Assembly: GCF_900177415.1 (NCBI RefSeq)
Contig: NZ_FXAF01000011.1
Span: forward strand, 930,001 to 994,000
Direction: 5' to 3'
From: Xaviernesmea oryzae
GTDB taxonomy: Bacteria > Pseudomonadota > Alphaproteobacteria > Rhizobiales > Rhizobiaceae
Length of the DNA: 64,000 bases
In this document: in pieces, positions 45,107-54,973 of the stretch
Layout: each line of letters opens with the position of its first letter
Position numbering within the stretch: position 1 is the stretch's first letter
Program-made: the position numbers and the translations under genes
The notes under the pieces: model-generated
Database searches by the model: none
What the model was told of the DNA's origin: nothing
What the model saw: the letters and a program-made list of their open reading frames with translations, nothing else

Positions 45107-45925
45107 TCAACGTCCGAGTTCTTCGGCCCGCTCGCGGGCGGCGGCGATCGCCTTGTCGAACAGCGGCTGCATCCCGTCCCCGGCCATCAGCACGGCAAGC
45201 GCCGCGGCCGTCGTGCCGCCGGGGGAAGTCACGTTCTGGCGAAGTCTGGAGGCGTCTTCGGGGGACTGGTGCAGGAGCTCACCAGCCCCCGAGACAGTTT
45301 CCCGCGCGAGCCGCATGGCGAGGTCCGCCGGCAGGCCGGCCTTGCGGCCTGCTTCCGCCATGCACTCGACGAGATAGAACACATAAGCCGGGCCGCTGCC
45401 GGAAACGGCGGTGACGGCATCGATATCCGCTTCGCTCGCCACCCATTCCACCGGCCCGCTGACCCTCAGCAGCGATTGCACGGCATTCCGCTGCGCATCG
45501 GTGACCTTGGGATTGGCATAGGCGCCGGTCACGCCGCGGCCGATCATGGCCGGCGTGTTCGGCATGGCGCGCACCATGGCGGCGTCGCCGAGATGGCTCT
45601 CCAGATAGGCAAGCGTCTTGCCGGCTGCGACGGACACGACGACCGTCCTGGCTCCGACGATGGATTTGAGCGGCGGCAGGACCGCGTCCATCAGCTGCGG
45701 CTTGACCGCCAGGAACAGAATGTCGGGGACAAGCCCGCCGGACAGCGAGGAGACGTGCCGCGCGCCGGCCTCCGCGATCGTCACCTTCATCGCCTCCGAC
45801 GGCGACGGGTCGACGACCGTGACGGACGCACCGGGCACACCCGTTTTCAGCCAGCCGGAAAGCATCGCGCCGCCCATATTGCCGGCGCCGACGAGAACGA
45901 TCGATCCGAGCTGACTCAAAGTCAT
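45107..45925 (-). CDS. proC: Pyrroline-5-carboxylate reductase
   Basis: It makes proline from pyrroline-5-carboxylate with NAD(P)H. The 272-residue protein starts with the Rossmann motif VLVGAGNMGGAMLSGWL and has AVKPQLMDAVLP, RAMPNTPAMIGRG, and the signature DAVTAVSGSGPAYVFYLVE, then LHQSPEDASRLRQNVTSPGGTTAAAL. Complete. ATG at 45925 overlaps the stop of the gene upstream by one base (TGATG), so translation is coupled. Confidence 0.95.
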   Translation of the reverse strand: MTLSQLGSIVLVGAGNMGGAMLSGWLKTGVPGASVTVVDPSPSEAMKVTIAEAGARHVSSLSGGLVPDILFLAVKPQLMDAVLPPLKSIVGARTVVVSVAAGKTLAYLESHLGDAAMVRAMPNTPAMIGRGVTGAYANPKVTDAQRNAVQSLLRVSGPVEWVASEADIDAVTAVSGSGPAYVFYLVECMAEAGRKAGLPADLAMRLARETVSGAGELLHQSPEDASRLRQNVTSPGGTTAAALAVLMAGDGMQPLFDKAIAAARERAEELGR

Positions 45926-46425
45926 CAGGCTTCGCCCACGGTTTCGAACAGGACGGCATCCATGGCCGCCTTCGCCTCCATGCCAGACCATACGACGAAC
46001 TGGAAGGCTTGATAATAGGCCTCGCAGGCTTCGAGCGCGCTCGACAGCAGCACTTCCACCTGCTGGTTGGTCGGCTCGGCGCCGCCGGCAAGCAGCAGCG
46101 ACTGGCGGAAGATGACGACGTCTTCCTGGCGCCAGAGGTCGAAATGCCCCATCAGCACCTGCCCGTTGATATGCGAGAGCAGGCGGATGACCTCGTTGAC
46201 GCGGGCATCGGGAACCTTGATGTCGAAGGCGCAGGCCAGATGCAGCGCCTCGAACTCCTCCATCCAGGAGAAGGACACGTGGTAATCGGCCCAGCGCCCC
46301 TCCACGGTCATGGCGATCTCGTCCTCGCCCGATCGTTCGAACGTCCAGTCGTTCGAGGCTGCGACGAACTCGATCATGTCGACCGGATTCGACTGACGTT
46401 CGATTTCTATTTCCATAAGGCTCAT
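45925..46425 (-). CDS. YbjN-domain protein
   Basis: A 166-residue YbjN protein: WTFERSGEDEIAMTVEGRWADYHVSFSW, LLSHINGQVLMGHFDLW and ALEACEAYYQAFQFVVW. The fold resembles type III secretion chaperones, but the function is unknown. ATG at 46425 follows AAGAAGGTG; a Met three codons later is also possible. First gene of an operon with proC and csaA. Confidence 0.85.
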   Translation of the reverse strand: MSLMEIEIERQSNPVDMIEFVAASNDWTFERSGEDEIAMTVEGRWADYHVSFSWMEEFEALHLACAFDIKVPDARVNEVIRLLSHINGQVLMGHFDLWRQEDVVIFRQSLLLAGGAEPTNQQVEVLLSSALEACEAYYQAFQFVVWSGMEAKAAMDAVLFETVGEA

Positions 46426-46698
46426 GCGGCACCTTCTTGACCGGAATGAATGCGAATTCGTGCGGATAAAACGCCAAAACACGCGAACAATAACCGGGAA
46501 CAACACTGCAGATGATCGTCCGACGCCGCCAGAATAACGCAGCCACCCTGTCTGGACCTTACCAACCCGTTTCGAATCATCCTTTAAAATCAGTGTACCT
46601 AGAGCGAGTCCGGCTGCCATCCCCTCCTTTAAGATTTTACGCAATCCGCATTGGAAACTTCTTCTCAACCGGGATCAGGAGGGAGTCATAACCGACTC
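46426..46698. other. Spacer between the ybjN and nucleotidyltransferase genes
   Basis: About 270 bp with no gene and no named site. It must contain the promoter of the ybjN-proC-csaA operon on the minus strand, but I saw no good -35/-10 pair. Confidence 0.4.
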
Positions 46699-46726
46699 TG
46701 GACACTGGCTTTTTTGCCAGTGTCCA
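46699..46726. other. Perfect 11-bp palindrome with a T6 loop
   Basis: TGGACACTGGC (46699-46709), six T, GCCAGTGTCCA (46716-46726). It lies 29 bp after the nucleotidyltransferase stop but has no T-run behind it on either strand within 10 bp, so it is not a standard terminator. Confidence 0.6.
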
Positions 46727-46754
46727 CAGGGGATCAATTTTTTGACAGCAAGCC

Positions 46755-47561
46755 TCAGGTTGCGCTCGGAGGCAGCTCGACCGCCAGAGCTTCCCGCAGG
46801 TGAGCCCGCGTTGCCGCTTCGAACCGCTCCGGCCACTCAACGCCGATTTTCCGCGCCATCCTGCGCGCCCGCGGAAAATATGCCTCCGCATAGGCAAGGT
46901 TGGCGGCAATGACCGATTCTCTTGTCGGGGAAGGAACGGGCAAGGCAGCGAGGAGGCTCTTCTGCTCCTCGCTGATCAGCCTGTTGAGATGAAGCACGCC
47001 TCCCCTGTTGGGCGCCGCCGTTTCCTCGATCAGAAGTTCGGTGAGAAGGTTCCGGAGATGGAAGATGCCGGTGATCCCGTTGAGATATTCCCCTCTGCCG
47101 ATGGCGAGCGACAGAAGGCCCAGGATCCGGATGAATTCTTCGAACTGCCACTTCATGCGCGCCGGATTCGGACCGGCATTTTGAGGCGCCGGCGGCAATG
47201 CTTCCAGGACCCGGTCGTGGTCGAACAGAGCCTTCAAACCGCTTGCGGTTCGTCTGGCCACCTGATCGGGTGTCACGATTTCCACGTCGATGCGCAGCCA
47301 ATCCGCCGTGATCGCGTTGATCAGCATCGGCTTGGCCTGCCGGTCCCACCAGAGAACGATTTCGCCTACCCCGCCGACGGCTTCGCGCCAGAGGGCGGCG
47401 AACTCATCCGTCGGGCCGTCCCGGGAAACCGCTAGGAAATCGATATCGCTGTAGGAATCCTCTATTCCCGCGCCGTAACTGCCGCTGAGAAACAGCGCCC
47501 TGACCGTCGGTTCGTTCCGAAGAGCGGCTGAAATGTCCTGGATGACTTTCGTCTTGTTCAT
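46755..47561 (-). CDS. Nucleotidyltransferase-fold protein
   Basis: A 268-residue protein whose N-terminal 110 residues form an NTP-transferase domain: LFLSGSYGAGIEDSYSDIDFL carries GS-x(n)-D-x-D, and IDVEIVTPD the third acidic residue. The C-terminal part is helical (HLRNLLTELLIEE). It resembles aminoglycoside adenylyltransferase-like and related small-molecule NTases, but no resistance should be assumed. Isolated gene. Confidence 0.8.
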   Translation of the reverse strand: MNKTKVIQDISAALRNEPTVRALFLSGSYGAGIEDSYSDIDFLAVSRDGPTDEFAALWREAVGGVGEIVLWWDRQAKPMLINAITADWLRIDVEIVTPDQVARRTASGLKALFDHDRVLEALPPAPQNAGPNPARMKWQFEEFIRILGLLSLAIGRGEYLNGITGIFHLRNLLTELLIEETAAPNRGGVLHLNRLISEEQKSLLAALPVPSPTRESVIAANLAYAEAYFPRARRMARKIGVEWPERFEAATRAHLREALAVELPPSAT

Positions 47562-47606
47562 TCAACCGCCCCTGCCCGCAGCCGGCGCCCGGAACCATCT
47601 CGGCCG

Positions 47607-47861
47607 TCACTGCCCCGAAAGCTTCGCCTCCAGCGCTTCGATGCGCGCCTTGAGGGCTTCGTTCTCGTCGCGGGCGCGGGCGGCCATCTCGCGCACGGCC
47701 TCGAATTCCTCGCGCTTGACCACATCCATGCTGTTCAGGAACCGCTCGGCCTGAGCATGGAATGCGGTCTCCACCTCCTTGCGCACGCCCTGGGCGGCGC
47801 CGGCGGCATCGGTCATCAGCCGTGCGAAATCGTCGAGAATGCGGTTCGTCCCGGTTGCCAT
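47607..47861 (-). CDS. ubiK: UbiK/BMFP-family accessory protein
   Basis: An 84-residue protein with LDDFARLMTDAAGAAQGVRKE at the start and a C-terminal coiled coil (about 52-82, MAARARDENEALKARIEALEAKL). This is the membrane-fusogenic BMFP/UbiK family that helps assemble the ubiquinone-synthesis complex in E. coli and contacts lipids. ATG at 47861 follows TAGGAGT. It is divergent from lgt, a usual rhizobial pairing. Confidence 0.85.
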   Translation of the reverse strand: MATGTNRILDDFARLMTDAAGAAQGVRKEVETAFHAQAERFLNSMDVVKREEFEAVREMAARARDENEALKARIEALEAKLSGQ

Positions 47862-48064
47862 GGTCCAACTCCTAAAAATGTCTGGCCGCCCAAACGTCCA
47901 TGAAGGCGCGGCCGCTAAATCTCCATGAAGGTGAAGTAGGGCCTGCCGTGGCTGCTTGCAAGCATCATCCACTGTCGGCGCGACCCTGCAAAGAGATTCG
48001 CCTTGACCGGGGATGGCTGCAACGCCATGTTCCGCGACGATTAGCTAGGTCGAGAACCTGTAAC

Positions 48065-48922
48065 TTGTACGAAGCGCTTCACCTTTTCGCTCTGATCCCC
48101 TTTCCGGACATCGATCCGGTGGCCTTTTCCATAGGCCCGCTTGCCGTCCATTGGTACGGCCTGGCCTATGTCGCGGGCATCCTGCTCGGCTGGCTCTATG
48201 CGCGCCGGCTGGCGGCGAACGGCTCGCTCTGGAAAGGCGGGCAATCGCCGATCACCGCCGCCCATCTGGACGACTTCCTCGTCTGGGTCGCGGCCGGCAT
48301 CGTTCTCGGGGGGCGCATCGGCTACATATTCTTCTACGATCTGGCCGCCGTCGCCGAAAACCCCATCCGGGCGATCGAGATCTGGAACGGCGGCATGTCC
48401 TTCCACGGCGGCTTCCTCGGCGCGACGATCGCGATGGTTATCTTCGCCCGGCGCAACGGCATTCCGGTCTGGAGCATGTTCGACACGGTCGCAGCCGTCG
48501 TGCCCTTCGGGCTGTTCTTCGGCCGCATTGCCAATTTCATCAACGGCGAGCTCTGGGGCCGTCTGAGCTCGATGCCTTGGTCCGTCGTCTTCCCGACCGG
48601 CGGACCGTTCGCCCGTCATCCGAGCCAGCTTTACGAAGCGGGGCTCGAAGGCATCGTGCTGGTTCTGGTGCTCGCTCTGATGATCTTCCGCTTCAAGGCG
48701 CTGAAGGTTCCGGGCACCGTCTCCGGCACTTTCGTCTGCGGTTACGCGCTGGCCCGCATCTTCGTGGAATTCTTCCGCGAACCGGATGCGCAGCTCGGCT
48801 ATCTGCTCGGCACCAATTGGCTTACCATGGGCATGGTGCTTTCGCTGCCGATGATCGCCGTCGGGCTCTGGGCCATTTTCCGCGCCCGTGCTGCGGCGTC
48901 AGCCGCCTCAGCGAAGGCGTAA
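48065..48922 (+). CDS. lgt: Prolipoprotein diacylglyceryl transferase
   Basis: Lgt adds diacylglycerol to the lipobox cysteine of prolipoproteins, the first step of lipoprotein maturation. The 285-residue polytopic protein has FSIGPLAVHWYGLAYVAGIL, the HGGFLGA motif, and the signature GRIANFINGELWG with the essential Arg/Asn/Glu. No ATG fits the family start; TTG at 48065 gives the usual length, whereas ATG at 47900 would add 55 residues unlike Lgt. Two lipoproteins in this window (52411, 54334) would be its substrates. Confidence 0.9.
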   Translation: MYEALHLFALIPFPDIDPVAFSIGPLAVHWYGLAYVAGILLGWLYARRLAANGSLWKGGQSPITAAHLDDFLVWVAAGIVLGGRIGYIFFYDLAAVAENPIRAIEIWNGGMSFHGGFLGATIAMVIFARRNGIPVWSMFDTVAAVVPFGLFFGRIANFINGELWGRLSSMPWSVVFPTGGPFARHPSQLYEAGLEGIVLVLVLALMIFRFKALKVPGTVSGTFVCGYALARIFVEFFREPDAQLGYLLGTNWLTMGMVLSLPMIAVGLWAIFRARAAASAASAKA

Positions 48923-48936
48923 GCGGAGAGCAGCCC

Positions 48937-50037
48937 GTGAGCACGCCCCTCGCCGACAAGATCAAGACCCTGATCCGGGCGAATGGCCCGATCAGCGTCA
49001 CGGATTATTTCGCGCTCTGCCTCGCCGATCCGGAACACGGCTATTACCGCACCCGCGAGCCCTTCGGCCGGCATGGGGATTTCATCACCGCGCCGGAGAT
49101 CAGCCAGCTCTTCGGCGAGATGGTCGGCGTCTTTATGGTGCATGCCTGGCAGCGCCACGGCACGCCTTCCGCCGTCCGGCTGGTGGAGATCGGTCCCGGC
49201 CGCGGCACGATGATGGCCGACATGCTGCGCGTGATCAAACGGATCGCCCTGCCGCTCTTCGAAGGACTGAACGTCCATCTGGTCGAGACCAGCGAGCGGC
49301 TGCGCGGCGTGCAGCGCGTGACGCTCGAGGCATTCTCCACCAAGATCGCCTGGCACGACAGTTTCGAGGACGTGCCGGAAGGGTTCACGCTGATCGCCGC
49401 CAACGAGCTTTTCGACGCGATCCCGATCCGTCAGTTCGTCAAGACAGCGACCGGATTCCGCGAGCGCCTCGTCGGCCTCGACGCGGCCGGCGAACTGACC
49501 TTCGCCGCCGGTGTCGCGACGCTCGATCCCGCCCTCCTGCCCTCGCCCGCGGCGTCGATCCCCGACGGCACGATCTTCGAGACGGCGCCCGCCCGCCAGG
49601 CGGTCATGCAGACCCTCTGCGACCGGCTGAAGGCCTCCGGCGGCACGGCTGTCATCATCGACTACGGCCATATGGTCACCGGCTTCGGCGACACGCTGCA
49701 GGCGGTGCGCAACCATGATTTCGATACCCCGCTTGCCCATCCGGGCGAGGCGGACCTGACGAGCCATGTGGATTTCGAGGACCTCGCCAAGGTGGCGCTT
49801 TCCGCGGGCGTGCATCTGAACGGCGGCCTGCGCCAGGGCGAATTCCTCTACGGCCTCGGCCTCGCCGAACGCGCCGCGGCCCTTTCGAAGGACAAGGAGC
49901 CCGCCGAACAGCGGCTCATCGCCGCCGCCGTCGATCGCCTGGCCGGCGAAGGTGCCGGCAAGATGGGCGAACTCTTCAAGGTCATCGCGGTTTCGAGCCC
50001 GGCGCTGAATTTGATGCCGTTTCGGGCGTTGGATTGA
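48937..50037 (+). CDS. MidA/NDUFAF7-type SAM methyltransferase
   Basis: A 366-residue protein. MTDYFALCLADPEHGYY-like start (VTDYFALCLADPEHGYYRTR), GDFITAPEISQLFGEMVG, VRLVEIGPGRGTMMADMLR (SAM site), ELFDAIPIRQFV and IDYGHMVTGFGDTLQAV match the COG1565 family. The mitochondrial member NDUFAF7 methylates an arginine of complex I; bacterial targets are unknown. GTG at 48937 follows GGAGAG, 14 bp after lgt, so it is cotranscribed with lgt. Confidence 0.88.
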   Translation: MSTPLADKIKTLIRANGPISVTDYFALCLADPEHGYYRTREPFGRHGDFITAPEISQLFGEMVGVFMVHAWQRHGTPSAVRLVEIGPGRGTMMADMLRVIKRIALPLFEGLNVHLVETSERLRGVQRVTLEAFSTKIAWHDSFEDVPEGFTLIAANELFDAIPIRQFVKTATGFRERLVGLDAAGELTFAAGVATLDPALLPSPAASIPDGTIFETAPARQAVMQTLCDRLKASGGTAVIIDYGHMVTGFGDTLQAVRNHDFDTPLAHPGEADLTSHVDFEDLAKVALSAGVHLNGGLRQGEFLYGLGLAERAAALSKDKEPAEQRLIAAAVDRLAGEGAGKMGELFKVIAVSSPALNLMPFRALD

Positions 50038-50051
50038 CAACGCGCAGCAAA

Positions 50052-50230
50052 TTACCCCCTCTGGCCTGCAGGCCATCTCCCCCACAAGGGGGGAGATCGG
50101 TAAGAGGCATGCTCTTCCCGCCCAACCACCGCTTGTCGGGCGTCCGGGTTCGCTGGTTGCTTGGGGAAACCAATGCGCCCAGCCGATCTCCCCACCTGTG
50201 GGGGAGATGGCCGGCAGGCCAGAGGGGGGC
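50052..50230. repeat. About 178-bp intergenic repeat with long inverted ends, copy 2
   Basis: Same layout as 8902-9077. The ends (about 50052-50098 and 50183-50230) are inverted copies with ATCTCCCC-rich palindromes, and the interior matches that of copy 1 in reverse orientation. It lies 15 bp after the methyltransferase stop. The remaining 140 bp to pgeF hold no clear signal. Confidence 0.85.
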
Positions 50231-50368
50231 ATGCGAATGACGACATCAAATCATACACCGATTGACATCCGCCCTTCCCTTGCGCCACTCTCCCGCTGGA
50301 CCGAAGCAGCCGGCAGTTTTCCAGCGCTTGCATAAAACCTCTCGAAATCAATAGGATAGATAACGCCG

Positions 50369-51175
50369 ATGCAGGAAATTCCCTTGCCGACGCCGATCGA
50401 GAGCCCCCTGCTGAACGAGAGGGCCGGCAGCCGCATCCGGCACGGCTTCTTCACCCGGAAGGGCGGTGTTTCGGAAGGCCTTTATGCCGGCCTCAATGTC
50501 GGCGTCGGCTCGGGCGACGACCGTGAAAGGGTGATGGAAAACCGCACCCGCGTCGCCGCCTGGTTTGACCTGCCGCTCGAAAAGCTCGCGACCGTCCACC
50601 AGGTCCATTCTCCTGATGTCCTGGTGGTCGACGAGACCTATGCCGGCGAGCGGCCCCAAGAGCGACCGAAGGTCGACGCCATGGTGACGAAGGCTCCCGG
50701 CGTGGCGCTCGGCGTCCTCTCCGCCGATTGCGGCCCCATCCTGTTTGCCGATGGCGAGAACGGCGTGATCGGCGCCGCCCATGCCGGCTGGAAGGGCGCG
50801 CTCACAGGCGTGCTCGAAAACACCGTCGAGGCGATGATCTCGCTCGGCGCCGTCCGCCAAAAGATCACCGCCGTCCTCGGCCCCTCGATCGGTCCCGACA
50901 GCTACGAGGTAGGCCCGGAATTCGTGGAGCGCTTCCTCGGCCACGATCCCTCCTACGAGGCCTTCTTCACGCCGTCTCCCAAACCGGGGCATGCCATGTT
51001 CGATCTGCCGTCTCTGACGATAAGCCGGCTGACGGCGGCGGGCGTGCGGGCCGAGAACCTCGGCCTCGACACCTATCCGGACGCCGAACGGTTTTTCTCC
51101 TACCGCCGCACCACCCATGCCCGGGAGCCGGATTACGGCCGCCAGATTTCAGCGATTTCGATGAGGGAGGAATAA
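50369..51175 (+). CDS. pgeF: Laccase-domain protein, purine nucleosidase/peptidoglycan-editing factor type
   Basis: A 268-residue YfiH/PgeF protein. HGFFTRKGGVSEGLYAGLNV, TVHQVHSPDV, SADCGPILF, GAAHAGWKGALTGV and GLDTYPDAERFFSYRR hold the zinc ligands (His, Cys, His) and the catalytic core. Members act on purine nucleosides, and E. coli PgeF removes wrongly incorporated amino acids from peptidoglycan precursors. The M24 gene begins 2 bp after the stop. Confidence 0.9.
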   Translation: MQEIPLPTPIESPLLNERAGSRIRHGFFTRKGGVSEGLYAGLNVGVGSGDDRERVMENRTRVAAWFDLPLEKLATVHQVHSPDVLVVDETYAGERPQERPKVDAMVTKAPGVALGVLSADCGPILFADGENGVIGAAHAGWKGALTGVLENTVEAMISLGAVRQKITAVLGPSIGPDSYEVGPEFVERFLGHDPSYEAFFTPSPKPGHAMFDLPSLTISRLTAAGVRAENLGLDTYPDAERFFSYRRTTHAREPDYGRQISAISMREE

Positions 51176-51176
51176 C

Positions 51177-52328
51177 ATGGCCCTGCATTTCGAGAGGAGC
51201 GAATATGCCGACCGCCTCGCGCGGCTGACGGAGAGGATGCGCGCCGAAAAGCTCGATGCGCTCCTGCTCTTCGCCCAGGAAAGCATGTACTGGCTGACGG
51301 GCTACGACACCTTCGGCTACTGCTTCTTTCAGACCCTGGTGGTCAAGGCCGACGGGACGATGACATTGCTCACCCGCTCCGCCGACCTGCGCCAGGCCCG
51401 CCACACCTCGATCGTCGAGAACATCGTGGTGTGGGTCGACCGCGTCAATGCCGATCCGACGCTCGACCTCAAGAACCTCCTGAGCGACATGGACCTGCTC
51501 GGCGCAAAAATCGGCGTCGAATACGACACGCACGGCATGACGGGCCGCGTCGCCCGCCTCATCGACAACCAGCTCGCCACCTTCGGCCAGATCAGCGACG
51601 CCTCCTATCTCGTCAGTATGCTGCGCCTCGTCAAAAGCCCCGCCGAGATCGCCTATGCGAAACGCGCCGCCGAGCTTGCGGACGACGCGCTCGATGCGGC
51701 ACTTCCCCTCATCAGGGCCGGCGGCGACGAGGCGGAGATCCTCGCCGCTATGCAGGGCGCGGTCTTTCTGGGCGGCGGCGACTATCCCGCCAACGAGTTC
51801 ATCATCGGCTCGGGCGCCGATGCCCTGCTCTGCCGCTACAAGGCGGGCCGCCGCAAGCTCGACGCGACCGACCAGCTGACCCTGGAATGGGCCGGCGCCG
51901 CCGCACATTATCATGCGGCGATGATGCGAACCGTCGTCATCGGCGAACCGTCGCTTCGCCATCGCGAACTCTACAAGGCCTGCCGCGAAACCATCCAGGC
52001 GATCGAAGAGGTGCTGCGTCCCGGCCATACCTTCGGCGACGTCTTCGACACCCATGCCCGCATCCTCGACGAGCGGGGCCTGTCGCGCCATCGCCTCAAC
52101 GCCTGCGGTTATTCGCTGGGCGCCCGCTTCTCGCCTTCCTGGATGGAGCACCAGATGTTCCATTTCGGCAATCCGCAGGAAATCTTGAGCGACATGACGC
52201 TCTTCGTGCACATGATCATCATGGATTCCGACAGCGGCGCGGCCATGACCCTCGGCCATACCTATCTAACGACCGACGGCGACCCGCAACCGCTTTCCCG
52301 CCACAGCCTGGACCTCATTCAGCGCTGA
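51177..52328 (+). CDS. M24 (pita-bread) family protein lacking the metal ligands
   Basis: A 383-residue protein with the creatinase/prolidase N-terminal domain (1-150, AQESMYWLTGYDTFGYCFF) and a pita-bread C-terminal domain. Canonical metal ligands look replaced: Asp/Asp are Glu and His in LEWAGAAAHYHAAMMR, the GHGIG His is Cys in ACGYSLG, and the TIEPG Glu is missing (LFVHMIIMDS). This points to a metal-free hydrolase like creatinase or ectoine hydrolase rather than an aminopeptidase. It is coupled to pgeF. Confidence 0.82.
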   Translation: MALHFERSEYADRLARLTERMRAEKLDALLLFAQESMYWLTGYDTFGYCFFQTLVVKADGTMTLLTRSADLRQARHTSIVENIVVWVDRVNADPTLDLKNLLSDMDLLGAKIGVEYDTHGMTGRVARLIDNQLATFGQISDASYLVSMLRLVKSPAEIAYAKRAAELADDALDAALPLIRAGGDEAEILAAMQGAVFLGGGDYPANEFIIGSGADALLCRYKAGRRKLDATDQLTLEWAGAAAHYHAAMMRTVVIGEPSLRHRELYKACRETIQAIEEVLRPGHTFGDVFDTHARILDERGLSRHRLNACGYSLGARFSPSWMEHQMFHFGNPQEILSDMTLFVHMIIMDSDSGAAMTLGHTYLTTDGDPQPLSRHSLDLIQR

Positions 52329-52410
52329 GCACGCGTCAAAACCGCAATTGACAGCGTCCGAAAGCCAATTCTAAGTTCCCGCATCTGGGAATCTACGGAA
52401 GGAGGCAGGC

Positions 52411-53211
52411 ATGCGGCTTTTCGGAAGGTTGTTTTCCGTTGCCCTGCTCGCGGCCGCTCTTTCCGCCTGCAATACGACGGAGGCGCTGACGCCGCAGGCG
52501 GAGGTCGGGAGCGGCTCGAGATCTTCGACGCCCGTCACCCAGGCCGATACCGACCGCATGGCACGTTCGCAGCAGCCGGAGACCTATGGCAACAGCGGCG
52601 CTGCACAGCAGGGCGGCTACCGGCTTGGGCCGCAGAACACGCTGGAAGCCCAGGCCCGTGCGCTGGAATCCGGCAGCGCCGTATCGCCCTCCTCTTCCGG
52701 CCCGCCGCCGCAATGGAATGGTCAGGAGCAGCAGCCTGCGGCAGGCGCCGCCTCTTCCCAGCAGCCGGGCCAGCAACCGGGCCAACAGCCGGGCCAGCAG
52801 GCGGCCCAACAAGCGGCCCAACAGGCGGCATTGCCGCCATCCGGCTCCGGCACGATCCGTTTCCTGCCTATCATCGGCGCGCCCGTTCAGGCGGTGACGC
52901 CCCTGTCGCGTGAACTCGGCGCTGAAGCGCGCGCCAACGGGCTCGTCATCCGGCCGTCGGGCGATGCCAGCACGCAGCATATCCTGAAGGGATATTTCTC
53001 CGCTTTCGCCGACAGCGGCAAGGTCACCATCGTCTATGTCTGGGATATTCTCGACGGCTCCGGCTCCCGCCTTCATCGCATGCAGGGACAGGAAAGCGTG
53101 CCGGCAAACGGCGAGGATCCGTGGGCGGCCGTGCCCGCCTCGACCATGGAGACGATCGCCGAGAAGACGATCCAGGACTATCTGAGCTGGCAAAGGACCC
53201 GGCCGGGATAG
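52411..53211 (+). CDS. Outer-membrane lipoprotein with Gln/Pro repeats
   Basis: A 266-residue lipoprotein: signal peptide with lipobox LSAC (Cys20), a disordered region rich in Gln, Pro, Ser and Ala, a tract of five to six QPGQ/QAAQ units (12-bp DNA repeats, about 52761-52829), and a C-terminal globular domain (about 145-262; IRFLPIIGAPVQAVTPLSREL, HILKGYFSAFADSGKVTIVYVWDILD). I do not recognise a named family, although rhizobial relatives exist. Confidence 0.75.
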   Translation: MRLFGRLFSVALLAAALSACNTTEALTPQAEVGSGSRSSTPVTQADTDRMARSQQPETYGNSGAAQQGGYRLGPQNTLEAQARALESGSAVSPSSSGPPPQWNGQEQQPAAGAASSQQPGQQPGQQPGQQAAQQAAQQAALPPSGSGTIRFLPIIGAPVQAVTPLSRELGAEARANGLVIRPSGDASTQHILKGYFSAFADSGKVTIVYVWDILDGSGSRLHRMQGQESVPANGEDPWAAVPASTMETIAEKTIQDYLSWQRTRPG

Positions 53212-53338
53212 GATTGCGCGCGGACGCTGCCGGTCACAGTTTCTTCATAAAAAACCGTGGTGAGGCGCAAAACGCTATTGCATTCGAAGGCGGCGGCGGT
53301 AAAAGGCGCCCATCCAGCTTCAAAACAGGCGGACCGCA

Positions 53339-54271
<933 letters not shown>

Positions 54272-54333
54272 GCTTTTTCACCAGCACGTCTTGCGATAAG
54301 CTCCCCCTCAGCGCAACGAGGAGTGAGTCGCTC

Positions 54334-54858
54334 ATGGTTTCTTCCTTCGGCCCGAAAAGATTGGCCTTCTTCCTTCTTATCCCGCTGCTTTCAGGCTGCG
54401 TCGAGGGCGGGCCGGGACCAGGACCGGGATTTGGTGGCGGTGGCGGCTATTATCCGCCGCCACGACCGCCCCGCCCCGAGCCGCAGATGTGCACGATGGA
54501 ATACCGGCCGGTCTGCGGTGAGCGCGGCGGCCGCAGGGAAACGTTCGGCAATGCCTGCCAGGCCCGCGAGCGCGGCTTCCGCATCATCAGCACGGGCGAA
54601 TGCGGCCGCGGCCCTGGACCGTTCCCGCCCCCGGGTCGGCCCGATCGCCCGGACAGGCCCGATTGGGGAGGCCCCGGCCGTCCTGATCGTCCCGGCCGGC
54701 CGGATCGTCCTGGAAGACCCGAACAATCCGGCGCCTGCACGCGCGAATACCGTCCCGTCTGCGGCCAGCGCGGACCGCAGACGCAGACTTTCCCGAACGC
54801 CTGCGAAGCGGCAAACAGCGGCTTCAGGGTCGTTTCCCCCGGCGAGTGCCGCCGCTGA
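54334..54858 (+). CDS. Lipoprotein with two Kazal-type inhibitor domains
   Basis: A 174-residue lipoprotein (lipobox LSGC, Cys22) with two Kazal modules (about residues 52-90 and 137-173), each showing C-x7-C-x10-C-type spacing: CTMEYRPVCGERGGRRETFGNAC then GEC, and the CTREYRPVCG homologue. They are joined by a Gly/Pro/Asp/Arg-rich linker. Kazal domains bind serine proteases through the loop before the second Cys. The role here, for example against host or competitor proteases, is a guess. ATG at 54334 follows GAGGAG. Confidence 0.85.
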   Translation: MVSSFGPKRLAFFLLIPLLSGCVEGGPGPGPGFGGGGGYYPPPRPPRPEPQMCTMEYRPVCGERGGRRETFGNACQARERGFRIISTGECGRGPGPFPPPGRPDRPDRPDWGGPGRPDRPGRPDRPGRPEQSGACTREYRPVCGQRGPQTQTFPNACEAANSGFRVVSPGECRR

Positions 54859-54973
54859 CGGCATTCGCAAGGCCGCGATAAATCATCGATGCGAAACGCC
54901 GGGATTCCGTTCCCGGCGTTTTGCTTTGCGGCGAAGCTTCGGTTAGTTAGAGCGCCCGTCCAAGGAGTCCCGC

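Noticed and set aside
46755..47561. Aminoglycoside resistance gene
   Set aside because: Only the general nucleotidyltransferase motif is shared; nothing indicates an aminoglycoside substrate or a mobile context.
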